Origin: Spirochaetes bacterium GWE1_32_154
Lineage (GTDB): Bacteria; Spirochaetota; GWE2-31-10
DNA: 64,000 nucleotides
Assembly: GCA_001829315.1 (NCBI GenBank)
Contig: MIAY01000039.1
Span: 62,001-126,000 of the forward strand
Direction: 5' to 3'
Shown: piece after piece, positions 19,066-27,432 of the stretch
Layout of the letters: each line of letters starts with the position of its first letter
Position numbering within the stretch: the stretch's first letter is position 1
The notes under the pieces: generated by a model
The model's database searches: none
The model's input: only the letters and a program-made list of their open reading frames with translations
What the model was told of the DNA's origin: nothing
Made by a program: the position numbers and the translations under genes

Positions 19066-19766
19066 TTAATGTTTTAATAGCTGACGATGAACGTTTATCA
19101 AGGGTCCGATTAAAAGAGTTATTTCAAAATAGAAAAGATTTTTTCATACAATATGAAGCGGTTAATGGCGATGAAGTTTATACTGTTCTTGCGCATAAAA
19201 AAATTGATGTGGTATTTCTTGATATAAATATGCCGGGAAAATCTGTTTTTGAGTCTTTGCGCGAACTGAAGTTTGAAGGAATGATAGTGTTTCAGACGGC
19301 ATATAGTGAATTTGCCGTAAAAGCATTTGATGTTGATGCAGTTGATTATCTGTTGAAACCTTATAGTAAAGATCGATTTAGTATATGTATCGAAAAGATA
19401 ATTTCAAAATTTAATGAAAAACAAAATAAAAATAATAATGCGGTAATTGTATTAAAACAGCAAGACAATACTAAGATTGTCAGAATCTCTGATATCGTTT
19501 ATCTTACAATGGGAAATAGTATTATAACCATCAAGCTGAAAGATAAGACTACTCTTTTTTCAGATAAAACCCTTACCTATTTTGAATCACTTCTACCGGA
19601 ATGTGCTTTTTTCAGGACTTCAAGGAACGCATTGATAAATATAAAATGTATAGTATCGTTTCATAAAAATTGCAGTGGTGTCAATTATATTGAAATGAAT
19701 AATGGCGAACGAATAGAATTATCCCGCAGAAGAGTAAAAGATTTAAAGAGTCTGATTGATTTCTGA
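19062..19766 (+). CDS. LytTR-family response regulator
   Basis: 234 residues. The receiver domain (INVLIADDERLSRVRLKELF; phosphoacceptor Asp in VVFLDINMPGKSVF; conserved Lys in DYLLKPYSKDRF) is followed by a C-terminal LytTR DNA-binding domain (IVRISDIVYLTMGNSIITIKLKDKTTLFSDKTL to ELSRRRVKDLKSLIDF). LytTR proteins bind pairs of short direct repeats two helical turns apart. The GTG start overlaps the kinase stop codon (GTGA) and has AGGAG upstream, indicating translational coupling. A matching 21-bp-period direct repeat lies immediately downstream, before the bactofilin-like gene, the likely target. Confidence 0.95.
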   Translation: MINVLIADDERLSRVRLKELFQNRKDFFIQYEAVNGDEVYTVLAHKKIDVVFLDINMPGKSVFESLRELKFEGMIVFQTAYSEFAVKAFDVDAVDYLLKPYSKDRFSICIEKIISKFNEKQNKNNNAVIVLKQQDNTKIVRISDIVYLTMGNSIITIKLKDKTTLFSDKTLTYFESLLPECAFFRTSRNALINIKCIVSFHKNCSGVNYIEMNNGERIELSRRRVKDLKSLIDF

Positions 19767-19795
19767 CCACTCACAGTAATAAAGTTACCACTCAG
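19766..19795 (+). promoter_or_regulatory. Candidate LytTR operator (direct repeat, 21-bp period)
   Basis: ACCACTCAC at 19766 and ACCACTCAG at 19787 are direct repeats exactly 21 bp apart (9 + 12 + 9), the geometry used by LytTR regulators such as AgrA. The pair lies between the LytTR gene and the bactofilin-like gene and ends just before the -35 region. Confidence 0.5.
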
Positions 19796-19797
19796 AT

Positions 19798-19826
19798 TTT
19801 TTATTCAGAATTTTAATATTTATAAT
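19798..19826 (+). promoter_or_regulatory. Candidate activator-dependent promoter
   Basis: A consensus TATAAT at 19821-19826 has only a poor -35 (TTTTTA at 19798-19803) at 17-bp spacing, immediately after the direct repeats. This layout suits activation by a regulator bound next to RNA polymerase. Confidence 0.45.
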
Positions 19827-19862
19827 GTAAATAGTAAGTATATTATTTAAAGGAGTTTAATT

Positions 19863-20969
19863 ATGAAACGATTTTTGGTTTTTTTAACGCTTTTGACCGG
19901 TATTTTTTATGTCAGTAGTATAGAAATGAAAATTGGTAAAGATGAAAAAGTTACATTTTCAGAAAATCTGAGTACTGATTATTTATTTATGGGTGAATCA
20001 TTAGAATTTTATGGTTCAACAAAAGATTTATTTTTTTTTGGTAAATCATTACAATTTAATGGTAATACTGAAAGTTCTTTAATCAGTTTTGGTGAAGACC
20101 TTGAATTACAAGGTGTCGTTGGAAATGATATAATTTCAGCAGCTGATAATCTTACGATATCAGGAAATGTATATGGAACTGTTTTTGCAGCAGCAAATAT
20201 TGTAACTGTTTCAAAAGAAAGTGTTATTGACGGCAGTATTTTTGCTACAGGGAAAAAAGTAATCATTGATGGAATTGTAAATGGTGATGTGTATTGTGCA
20301 AGTGGCAGACTTATTGTTAATGGTATAATAAATGGTGATGTGAAACTGGCTACAGGAATGGTAAACATTAATGAAACAGGGATGGTTAATGGAAATCTTC
20401 ATTATTATTCAAAAGATAAAATAACAGAATCAGAAGCAACCCGAATTACCGGCGAAGTTGAATTTAAAGAAAAATCAATAACTCATAGTAAAACATCATT
20501 TAAAAAAGGTATGTTTATTGTAGCAAAAATATTCAGTTTATTTATTTTATTATCTTTCGTTATTGGTGGAATGTTACTTTTATTGATACCTTTTATGAAA
20601 AATGTAAAGGTTTCAACCCCAAAAGAGTTTTTTGAAACATTTGTCTGGGGGTTAATACCATTTTTCATATATCCTGTAGCCGTAGTTGTTTTACTGTCAT
20701 TAGTGATTACAATACCGCTGGCCTTTGGGTTAATGTTAGCCGGGTTACCACTATTATTTTTAACTCAAGTTATCGGTGTAACTTTATTTGGTGAAATGTT
20801 ATTTAAAGTTTTTAAATGGAATGAAAAAAATAGATTTATATACTTCTTATTTGGTTTAGTATTTTACATTTTTCTTTCTGTGATACCTTTTGTCAGCCAT
20901 TTGTCAGTTGTGTTTTTTTCAAGTGCAGGTTGGGGTAAAATTTTGAAAAGTATAGCTGATAAAAAATAA
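19863..20969 (+). CDS. Secreted, membrane-anchored bactofilin-like (polymer-forming) protein
   Basis: 368 residues. A signal peptide (KRFLVFLTLLTGIFYVSS) is followed by about 190 residues of short right-handed beta-helix rungs typical of bactofilin-like proteins (FGKSLQFNG, FGEDLELQGVVGNDIISAADNLTISGNVYGTVFAAANIVTV, DGIVNGDVYCASGRLIVNGIINGDVKLATGMVNI). From about residue 215 there are four hydrophobic helices. The helix would thus lie outside the cytoplasmic membrane, unlike classic cytoplasmic bactofilins. AAAGGAG precedes the ATG. The upstream direct repeat suggests control by the LytTR protein encoded just before. Its role is unknown, possibly envelope structure or stress. Confidence 0.8.
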   Translation: MKRFLVFLTLLTGIFYVSSIEMKIGKDEKVTFSENLSTDYLFMGESLEFYGSTKDLFFFGKSLQFNGNTESSLISFGEDLELQGVVGNDIISAADNLTISGNVYGTVFAAANIVTVSKESVIDGSIFATGKKVIIDGIVNGDVYCASGRLIVNGIINGDVKLATGMVNINETGMVNGNLHYYSKDKITESEATRITGEVEFKEKSITHSKTSFKKGMFIVAKIFSLFILLSFVIGGMLLLLIPFMKNVKVSTPKEFFETFVWGLIPFFIYPVAVVVLLSLVITIPLAFGLMLAGLPLLFLTQVIGVTLFGEMLFKVFKWNEKNRFIYFLFGLVFYIFLSVIPFVSHLSVVFFSSAGWGKILKSIADKK

Positions 20970-20970
20970 A

Positions 20971-21099
20971 TTGTAGAGTTTCTTGCAAAAATACTCTTTT
21001 TATCTCGAATTTTTGCAAGAAGCTACCTCTAACGCAATTATATTGCGTATTGCCGTAAGCAAAATCAAGTACTCTTGATTTTTGCAAGAGGCTCTGTAG
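20971..21099. repeat. Composite dispersed palindrome (copy C)
   Basis: The first hairpin (20973-21026) has arms ending TCTTGCAAAAA and TTTTTGCAAGA around a TACTCTTTTTATCTCGAA loop. A central palindrome ACGCAAT-TAT-ATTGCGT lies at 21032-21048. The second hairpin (about 21058-21085) has arms AATCAAG and CTTGATT extended by GCAAA/TTTGC. The outer ends are also imperfect inverted repeats (TAGAGTTTCTTGCAAAAA against GAGGCTCTTGCAAAAAT). It lies between the bactofilin-like gene and that gene's likely terminator. Confidence 0.8.
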
Positions 21100-21110
21100 T
21101 ATTATTATGA

Positions 21111-21141
21111 AGTCGGGAACTTGTTTTTCCGGCTTTTTTTT
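21111..21141 (+). terminator. Rho-independent terminator
   Basis: AGTCGGGA and TTCCGGCT form an eight-pair stem with two G-U wobbles, followed by a run of eight T. It most likely serves the bactofilin-like gene, from which it is separated by repeat copy C. Confidence 0.75.
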
Positions 21142-21233
21142 ATTAATACAATCGCTCACTTAAAAATAATAATTTGATAATGCACATTGCCGATATTTAG
21201 TGTATAATTAGTATAAATTATGAGGAGGTCGTT

Positions 21234-21956
21234 ATGAAAATACGATTTGTATCGATTGTTTTATTTTTGTTTATTGCTCAAACTTTCTTTTCTCAAACAA
21301 TAGAAATTACATCAAAGTGGATTGAAAATAAGAAAATAATGAGAAAACTTCATTTAGAAAGAAATGATATGAATGAACTTGATAAATTTGATGAAAAAAT
21401 AATATCAGATTTAAATAAATCAGATATTAAATTAGTCGAAAAGGAAGTTGCTGATTTATTAAACTATATAATAGTGGAAAAAATATATAATTCACCAATG
21501 AATACTGCAAATGCGATAAGTTTTTTGTATGAGAAATTTGTTAATAAACAGTATTTTTTTGATATTGTTTCCTCTATTGCAGGGTATAAATTCATGTCAA
21601 ATCATTATATATTAAGCGCTGCGTTAATCGGGTATTCAAAAAACTTTACTCTAAATCCGAAAAAAACATTTGATACTCTTGCAATTTTACAGGATTCAAT
21701 TGATTTGTATACAGTTGATCCTCAACGAAATGGAACTGTTGTGATAATAAGTAATGTTATAGCTTTTATCAGACAATATTTAATTGCAGTTGAAAATGGT
21801 GCTATTGAAGATATTTATGCTAATCAAATCAATGATATGGTAGATAAAATGGGTTTTAAAGCAAAATCATCAAGTTTTGATAATTATCCTGGTGCAAAAG
21901 ATTTACGAAAAGAATATTTTATATACGATCATGATAAAAAAGCTAAGAAAAAATAA
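21234..21956 (+). CDS. Secreted hypothetical protein, 240 aa
   Basis: A signal peptide (KIRFVSIVLFLFIAQTFFSQ) is followed by a largely helical, charged sequence (ITSKWIENKKIMRKLHLERNDMNELDKFDEKIISDLNKS; LVEKEVADLLNYIIVEKIY) and a lysine-rich tail (YDHDKKAKKK). No family is recognised. A strong ribosome-binding site (GAGGAGG) sits eight bases before the ATG. The stop codon overlaps the next start by one base (TAATG), so it is probably co-translated with the M32 carboxypeptidase. The protein is likely periplasmic. Confidence 0.7.
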   Translation: MKIRFVSIVLFLFIAQTFFSQTIEITSKWIENKKIMRKLHLERNDMNELDKFDEKIISDLNKSDIKLVEKEVADLLNYIIVEKIYNSPMNTANAISFLYEKFVNKQYFFDIVSSIAGYKFMSNHYILSAALIGYSKNFTLNPKKTFDTLAILQDSIDLYTVDPQRNGTVVIISNVIAFIRQYLIAVENGAIEDIYANQINDMVDKMGFKAKSSSFDNYPGAKDLRKEYFIYDHDKKAKKK

Positions 21957-23425
21957 TGGTGAGAGATATGGATGTATACAATAAAGTTATTAAACATTAT
22001 AAACAAATCACATTAATTAATCATATTACCGGTCTGCTTGATTGGGATATGAATGTTAATCTTCCGCCACACGGGTATGAAAGTCGTGGAGAACAAATGG
22101 CATACTGTGCAAAAACCAAACATCTTTTATTAATTGATGAGAAGTTTAATGATTTAATTGATGAACTTCAAGGTGATACATCTTTATCTGAAAGAATGAA
22201 GAGTGAAATTAGTTTTATTAAACATAAAGTTGAAATTCAGAAAAAGATCCCTGTTGCGTTAGTTGAGGAACTGGCAATTTTATCTTCAATTGCAACCGGG
22301 AAATGGGAACAGGCAAAAGAAACTGGTGATGATAGTGATTATTTACCTGTTTTAAATACAATATTTACTTTAACACGGGAGTATGCTCAATGTAAGGGGT
22401 TTGTTAATGATCCATATAATGCACTACTCGATGATTATGATAGAGGACTTACATATTCAATTGTAGAATCACTTTTTTCAACGGTTAAAGAAAAAACATT
22501 GACTATTTTGAACACAAGAAAAATCGAAAATAACAATTATAATTGGGAGGATGTTAGTGTTGCTAATCAGAAAATTATTTCTGATAGAATTATTGATTTC
22601 CTTGGTATTGATAGAAATAAACTGATTTTAAGTGAATCAACTCATCCGTTTACAGCAACAGTTGGTAATGGTGATGTGAGAATTACAACAGCATACACTG
22701 AAAATGATTTTCTAAGCAGTATATATAGTACTTTACATGAAGCCGGTCATGCTTTATATGAGTTAGGTGTTCAAAAAGAATTCGGTGATTCACCGTGCGG
22801 TGATATAGTTTCACTTTCTTTGCATGAATCCCAGTCGCGATTTTATGAGAATTGTATTGGTAGAAGTCGATCTTTTATTGAGTTCTTTTTTCCGATTATA
22901 AAAGAAGTTTGTAATGATCAGTTTGCTTCAATATCAGTTGATCAATTCTATGCGGCAGTTAATAAAATCTCAGATACCCCAATACGAATTGAGTCGGATG
23001 AAATCAATTATAATCTCCATATCATTTTACGAACAAAAATTGAAAGAGATTTAATTAATAAAACTATAGATGTTACTGATATTAATGAAATCTGGAACAA
23101 AGAGTTTTATGACATGTTTAATAAAAAAATTATTGATAAACGCTCGGGGTATTTACAGGATATTCATTGGGCGGGCGGGGGGATCGGATATTTTCCGACA
23201 TACACAATGGGGAATATAATAGCCACTCAGTTTGCAAAGTTATTGAATGATGAAACAGGTGTTCTTAATAAACCATTTTCAAAGCAATCATTTACGACTA
23301 TTTCCGGTTGGTTTCAGAATAGATTATACCGTTATGGGAATACTTTAACTTCATTTGATCTGGTTACAAAAGTAACCGGCAATGCTATTGACCCGTTACC
23401 GTTGATTCACTATTTATCAAGGTAA
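21956..23425 (+). CDS. M32 family metallocarboxypeptidase (Taq type)
   Basis: 489 residues, the usual length for the family. The zinc site HEAGH is in STLHEAGHALYELG, with a downstream HESQSRFYENCIGRS that supplies the Glu ligand and the family signature. Near the start, ITLINHITGLLDWDMNVNLPPHG matches the family N-terminus. M32 enzymes remove C-terminal residues from peptides in the cytoplasm, with broad specificity except for proline. The ATG at 21956 overlaps the upstream stop; a second ATG four codons later (MDVYNK) is an alternative start. No signal peptide. Confidence 0.95.
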   Translation: MVRDMDVYNKVIKHYKQITLINHITGLLDWDMNVNLPPHGYESRGEQMAYCAKTKHLLLIDEKFNDLIDELQGDTSLSERMKSEISFIKHKVEIQKKIPVALVEELAILSSIATGKWEQAKETGDDSDYLPVLNTIFTLTREYAQCKGFVNDPYNALLDDYDRGLTYSIVESLFSTVKEKTLTILNTRKIENNNYNWEDVSVANQKIISDRIIDFLGIDRNKLILSESTHPFTATVGNGDVRITTAYTENDFLSSIYSTLHEAGHALYELGVQKEFGDSPCGDIVSLSLHESQSRFYENCIGRSRSFIEFFFPIIKEVCNDQFASISVDQFYAAVNKISDTPIRIESDEINYNLHIILRTKIERDLINKTIDVTDINEIWNKEFYDMFNKKIIDKRSGYLQDIHWAGGGIGYFPTYTMGNIIATQFAKLLNDETGVLNKPFSKQSFTTISGWFQNRLYRYGNTLTSFDLVTKVTGNAIDPLPLIHYLSR

Positions 23426-23536
23426 TTTCCATCCTTTACATTCAAAAAAAATTATTCTTTACTTTACATCAAAAAAAAGTTAATTTGTATAAAATTTCTT
23501 TTGTTAAAATTACATTTATATTTATTATGGAGTTTT

Positions 23537-24277
23537 ATGAATACTATTGCAATTGTTGGTTATGGAAGAATGGGAAAACAGATTGAGCTTGTTTTAGCTG
23601 AAAAGAATATAAAACCTGTTTCAATTATTGACGGATATGCAAAAGATGCTACTTATAAAGAAATAAATGCTGATTCATTAAAAGGTGTTTCGGTTGTTAT
23701 TGATTTTTCATCTCCTGAAACTGTTATGGAAAATATAAAAAAATATATTGAATGTGGTGTTTCAGTTGTAATGGGAACTACGGGATGGTATGATAAAATT
23801 GATGAAGTAAAAAAACTGGTTGGTAATTCAATAGGTTTTATATGGTCAGGAAACTATTCTTTAGGAGTTAACCTTTACTTTAAGATAATTGAATATGCAT
23901 CAAAATTGATTGGTAAATTTGAAGCGTATGATCCGATGGTTCATGAATTTCATCATAAAGAAAAAAAAGACAGCCCTTCAGGTACTGCCCTGATGATTGC
24001 TGATTTAGTTAAAAGCGGTTATAAAGAAAGCCGTGATTCGATTGTTACTGAGCGTCTCAATAGAAAAAAAGAAGCTAATGAAATCCATGTTTCTTCAACT
24101 CGTGGCGGGTATATACCCGGTACTCATATAGTTGCGTATGATTCTGTACTTGATACTATTGAATTAAAGCATACAGCAAGAACAAGAGAAGGTTTTGCAT
24201 TAGGTGCAGTTACTGCTGCTTTGTGGCTTGACGGCAAAAAAGGTTTTTATAAATTTGATGAAACGTTGGATACTTAA
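23537..24277 (+). CDS. dapB: 4-hydroxy-tetrahydrodipicolinate reductase
   Basis: DapB carries out the NAD(P)H-dependent reduction step of the lysine/diaminopimelate pathway. The 246-residue protein begins with a Rossmann motif (IAIVGYGRMGKQI) and contains the substrate-binding signature EFHHKEKKDSPSGTAL, with the catalytic His pair and Lys. VMGTTGWY matches the nucleotide-pocket loop. The frame opens 36 bp earlier, but GGAG placed before the ATG at 23537, and the family N-terminus there, fix the start. dapA follows after ten bases, so the two form an operon supplying meso-diaminopimelate and lysine. Confidence 0.96.
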   Translation: MNTIAIVGYGRMGKQIELVLAEKNIKPVSIIDGYAKDATYKEINADSLKGVSVVIDFSSPETVMENIKKYIECGVSVVMGTTGWYDKIDEVKKLVGNSIGFIWSGNYSLGVNLYFKIIEYASKLIGKFEAYDPMVHEFHHKEKKDSPSGTALMIADLVKSGYKESRDSIVTERLNRKKEANEIHVSSTRGGYIPGTHIVAYDSVLDTIELKHTARTREGFALGAVTAALWLDGKKGFYKFDETLDT

Positions 24278-24287
24278 CGGGGGATAT

Positions 24288-25160
24288 ATGATTAAAAGAG
24301 GTTTATATACTGCAATTATTACTCCATTTTTAGAAAATGGAGAGATAGATGAGGTTGCATTAAAAAAAATAATCGATGAACAAATCGCAGCCGGTGTAGC
24401 CGGTATCGTTTCATGCGGTTCAACAGGAGAGTCTCCGACTCTTACACACGAAGAACATGACATGGTTATAAAGCTGTCAATTGAGCAATCTGCAGGCAGG
24501 TGTGAAATTATGGCCGGTACCGGTTCAAATTCTACTGTTGAAGCGATTACATTAACAGAGCATGCTCGATTAGCTGGAGCGAACTCCTCATTGCAGGTTG
24601 TTCCTTATTATAATAAACCGACCCAGAAAGGTATGTATTTACATTTTAAAGCAATTGCTGATTCAGTTGATATTCCGATTGTAATTTACAATATACGTGG
24701 TAGAACTGGTGTTAATCTTGAAACATCAACACTTGTTGAGTTAGCTAAAGTGCCAAATATCGTTGGTGTTAAAGAAGCATCCGGCTCCATTGAGCAGATG
24801 ATGGAAGTTATTTGTGCAACACCTGATGATTTTCTTGTTTTTTCCGGTGATGATAATCTTACATTACCGTTACTTGCAGCCGGAGGCGATGGTTTAATCT
24901 CAGTTGCATCAAATATTATACCAGAGAGAATGGTACAATTTGTTAATTATGGCTTGCAAGCTGATTTTGTATCAATGCGAAAAGAATATAAAGCTTTATT
25001 ACCGTTGTTTAAAAATTTATTTATTGAAACAAACCCTGTTCCTGTTAAAACGATGATGTCATTGATGGGAAAATGTAATGAGGTTTTCAGATTACCTCTT
25101 TGTGAGGCATCTGATGAAACACTTTCAATTATGCAAAAAATGATTGCCCTTTATAAATAA
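24288..25160 (+). CDS. dapA: 4-hydroxy-tetrahydrodipicolinate synthase
   Basis: DapA condenses pyruvate with aspartate semialdehyde, the first committed step towards lysine and diaminopimelate. About 290 residues of (beta/alpha)8-barrel sequence: GLYTAIITPF at the N-terminus, CGSTGESPTL (phosphate and substrate loop, usually GTTGESPTL), VVPYYNKPTQKG with the catalytic Tyr, and VGVKEASG with the Schiff-base Lys. The frame runs upstream into dapB, but GGGGG before the ATG at 24288 sets the start. A strong bidirectional terminator follows. Confidence 0.96.
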   Translation: MIKRGLYTAIITPFLENGEIDEVALKKIIDEQIAAGVAGIVSCGSTGESPTLTHEEHDMVIKLSIEQSAGRCEIMAGTGSNSTVEAITLTEHARLAGANSSLQVVPYYNKPTQKGMYLHFKAIADSVDIPIVIYNIRGRTGVNLETSTLVELAKVPNIVGVKEASGSIEQMMEVICATPDDFLVFSGDDNLTLPLLAAGGDGLISVASNIIPERMVQFVNYGLQADFVSMRKEYKALLPLFKNLFIETNPVPVKTMMSLMGKCNEVFRLPLCEASDETLSIMQKMIALYK

Positions 25161-25162
25161 GA

Positions 25163-25197
25163 ATTTCTCCTGAAATTGATTAAATTTCAGGAGAAAT
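25163..25197. terminator. Bidirectional hairpin terminator
   Basis: Perfect 15-bp arms (ATTTCTCCTGAAATT and AATTTCAGGAGAAAT) flank a five-base loop between the convergent dapA and TPR-protein genes. There is no long T tract, so termination efficiency is uncertain. Confidence 0.75.
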
Positions 25198-25204
25198 ACT
25201 ATTG

Positions 25205-26002
25205 CTATTTAAATTTAGTTAGAAGTGCCATCATATTAGTATATTGATTCTTTTCTCTTTTTGAAGGATTTGTAAGAGTCTTGTATGTTTTAATTCCGTT
25301 TTCAATAAGTTCTTTTGCTATAGATCGGTCATCTTTTATAATAAAATCATTGGTTTTTGTTCCAATTTTCTGACTCATTGCAGTTTTCTTTTTACTATCC
25401 CAATTTCTGTCATAGAATGCACTTGCAGCATCAAAAACTATTGTAAGGTCACTCGGATTGTTTGTAATAGCCTGGAAAAATAGTTCTCCCATAGTAAATT
25501 TATCACCACCTAAAAATGAAGGAACTCCTTCCTCAATTTTTGCTTTTAAGAAATATGCTGAAGCCATTGATGGATCAATACTAATTGCTTTATCTGCATA
25601 TTTTTTTAAATCAGGTATAGTTTCCAGAGATTCCGAAATACCAATAACCTTACTTCTTGAGCCAAGGTTCGTTGCATAATAAAAGGCAATATGCGCCCGA
25701 TCGGTTGGTGCTCCTGTTTGAATATCCAGATATGGTTTTAAAAATTCCATAGCTTCAGTATATTGTGCTATTTTTTCATTTTTCTTTGACTTATCCAAAG
25801 ATTCGGCAATTTCAAATTGTGCTCTGGCTGTTCTCCAGATTATACCTGCATCCGGTGCTGCATTATTATGTTCCTGCTTTAACATTTTAAGTGCTTCGGT
25901 ATGATTGCCGTTATGATTTAAGTCGTCAACGATTTTAAAATCAAACGAAAAAATCATGTTTACCATAAGTGAAAGTGATACAATAAGTAAAAACTTTTTC
26001 AT
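25205..26002 (-). CDS. Secreted TPR-like protein, 265 aa
   Basis: A signal peptide (KKFLLIVSLSLMVNMIFS) is followed by helical repeats resembling tetratricopeptides: HTEALKMLKQEHNN, GIIWRTARAQFEIAESL, YTEAMEFLKPYL, and ADKAISIDPSMASAYFLKAKIEEG. The GVPSFLGGDKFTMGELFFQAI segment resembles periplasmic TPR proteins of the TatT type, which in treponemes partner with TRAP transporters; no TRAP genes are present here. GGAAGGGAA is well placed before the ATG. It is probably a periplasmic scaffold. The fold is likely, the partner unknown. Confidence 0.72.
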   Translation of the reverse strand: MKKFLLIVSLSLMVNMIFSFDFKIVDDLNHNGNHTEALKMLKQEHNNAAPDAGIIWRTARAQFEIAESLDKSKKNEKIAQYTEAMEFLKPYLDIQTGAPTDRAHIAFYYATNLGSRSKVIGISESLETIPDLKKYADKAISIDPSMASAYFLKAKIEEGVPSFLGGDKFTMGELFFQAITNNPSDLTIVFDAASAFYDRNWDSKKKTAMSQKIGTKTNDFIIKDDRSIAKELIENGIKTYKTLTNPSKREKNQYTNMMALLTKFK

Positions 26003-26110
26003 AGATTCCCTTCCTGAAATTTTAGTATTAGGTTTATGTAAAATAATCCGAACAAATTATACTTCAAAATAAAAAAAATAGTATAGTTATTTTAATATTT
26101 TTTAATTTAT

Positions 26111-26145
26111 GGTAGAGTCTTTTGCAAAAATATTCTTTTTTTTCT
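26111..26145. repeat. Half unit of the dispersed palindrome (copy D)
   Basis: GGTAGAGTCTTTTGCAAAAA followed by TATTCTTTTTTTT matches the left arm and loop of copies C and E, but the right arm is missing. It ends just before the ribosome-binding site of rph. Confidence 0.5.
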
Positions 26146-26161
26146 TCATTTGAGGTGATGC

Positions 26162-26878
26162 ATGTATACAAGAACTAACAGATTAAATAAAGATACGAGA
26201 TTAATCACTTTTAATAAAGATCCAATGCCAAACGCATATTCAAGTGTTGAAGTTAAGTTTGGTAGAACCGTTGTTTATTGTACGGTGTCATTAAGTTCCG
26301 ACGTTCCCGAATTTGCTTCAAAAGTTAATAAAGGATGGTTAAGTGCAGAGTATTCTATGTTACCTGCATCAACCGGCAGTCGAAAGAAGCGGGATGGTAT
26401 AAAACAGGATGGACGGGGAGTTGAAATATCAAGATTAATCGGGAGAAGTCTACGAGCATCTGTAGATTTATATAAAATGAATGGTTATTCAATAATTATT
26501 GATTGTGATGTCATTGTTGCTGACGGCGGGACGAGAACAGCAGCAATATCCGGTGGATTTTGCGCTTTAAAATTAGCAGTCAACAGGATGATCAAAGAAG
26601 GTTTGATTTCTGAGAATCCAATTCTCTTTTCACTAGCGTCTATAAGTGCGGGTAAAGTGTCTTCTGAAATAATGGTTGATTTAGATTATATAGAAGATTC
26701 TTCAGCAGAAGTCGATTTTAATATTGTAATGAATGATAGAAGTGAATACATAGAAATTCAGGGCTCTGCAGAAAAAGGTATTATGAAAAGGGATGAATTT
26801 AATGCGCTGTTAGATTATTCTGAAAATGCTTTAAAAACAATATTTAAATTTCAAAATGATTTTTTTGCTTCTGTATGA
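26162..26878 (+). CDS. rph: Ribonuclease PH
   Basis: RNase PH trims the 3' ends of tRNA precursors by phosphorolysis. 238 residues, normal for the family. Recognisable blocks are YSSVEVKFGRTVVYCTVSLSSDVP, GWLSAEYSMLPASTGSRKKRDGIKQDGRGVEISRLIGRSLRA, and the phosphate and metal site region IIIDCDVIVADGGTRTAAISGG. GAGGTGATGC precedes the ATG at 26162. Its leader contains a half copy of the dispersed palindrome. The gene is convergent with the DUF192 gene, leaving two bases between stops. Confidence 0.96.
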   Translation: MYTRTNRLNKDTRLITFNKDPMPNAYSSVEVKFGRTVVYCTVSLSSDVPEFASKVNKGWLSAEYSMLPASTGSRKKRDGIKQDGRGVEISRLIGRSLRASVDLYKMNGYSIIIDCDVIVADGGTRTAAISGGFCALKLAVNRMIKEGLISENPILFSLASISAGKVSSEIMVDLDYIEDSSAEVDFNIVMNDRSEYIEIQGSAEKGIMKRDEFNALLDYSENALKTIFKFQNDFFASV

Positions 26879-26880
26879 AA

Positions 26881-27363
26881 CTAAGGGTTATATTTTAATG
26901 AAGAAAGTATTTCAATTGAGTCACCGGGCTTCATATTGATGGAGTTAAAAAAACCTTTGTTCATTTCTATTGCATACATAGCTTCACCGTCTGAAGGTAC
27001 TGATGTTTCATCAAGCGGGGCCATTTGTTCAATATTTAATATTTTGAGGTCTGGACCGATAAACGCGATATCAAGAGGAATTAAAGTGTTTTTCATATAA
27101 AAATTCCTATAATCTGCATAGCTGTAAACAAAAATCATTCCTGATTTCTCCTGTAGTTTTTTTCTGAACATGAGCCCTTTTTGTCGTTTTTCATAGGTAT
27201 CAGCAACTTCTAAATTATATATTGTGTCATTCATTTTGATTTTTGCTATTGTATTTTTTTCAGAACTGCAGTTTAGTATAATACATATTAATGCAATTAA
27301 TGTAAGACTCGATAAAAAAAGAGTATTTGTGCCGGCTGATTTACTAATATATTTTTTTTTCAT
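26881..27363 (-). CDS. DUF192 lipoprotein
   Basis: 160 residues. An N-terminal hydrophobic segment ends in a lipobox-like IILNCSS. The rest is a complete DUF192 domain: NLEVADTYEKRQKGLMFRKKLQEKSGMIFVY, YRNFYMKNTLIPLDIAFIGPDLKILNIEQMAPLDETSVPS, and AMYAIEMNKGFFNSINMKPGDSIEI. DUF192 proteins are small beta-barrel-like proteins of unknown biochemical role, usually exported. The start is supported by AAGGAA eight bases upstream of the ATG. The gene sits alone, divergent from the next lipoprotein gene. Confidence 0.9.
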   Translation of the reverse strand: MKKKYISKSAGTNTLFLSSLTLIALICIILNCSSEKNTIAKIKMNDTIYNLEVADTYEKRQKGLMFRKKLQEKSGMIFVYSYADYRNFYMKNTLIPLDIAFIGPDLKILNIEQMAPLDETSVPSDGEAMYAIEMNKGFFNSINMKPGDSIEILSSLKYNP

Positions 27364-27432
27364 TTAACTATTCCTTAAATTTATAAATAATTATATAATG
27401 TATTTTTATGATTTAAATAAAAGGTAGTTTAA

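Noticed and set aside
20971-21099. CRISPR-like array in the repeat-bearing gap
   Set aside because: The repeats are inverted hairpin arms, not evenly spaced direct repeats with spacers, and no cas genes are present.
23426-23536. Lysine riboswitch before dapB
   Set aside because: The leader is short and A/T-rich with no recognisable lysine-riboswitch helices.
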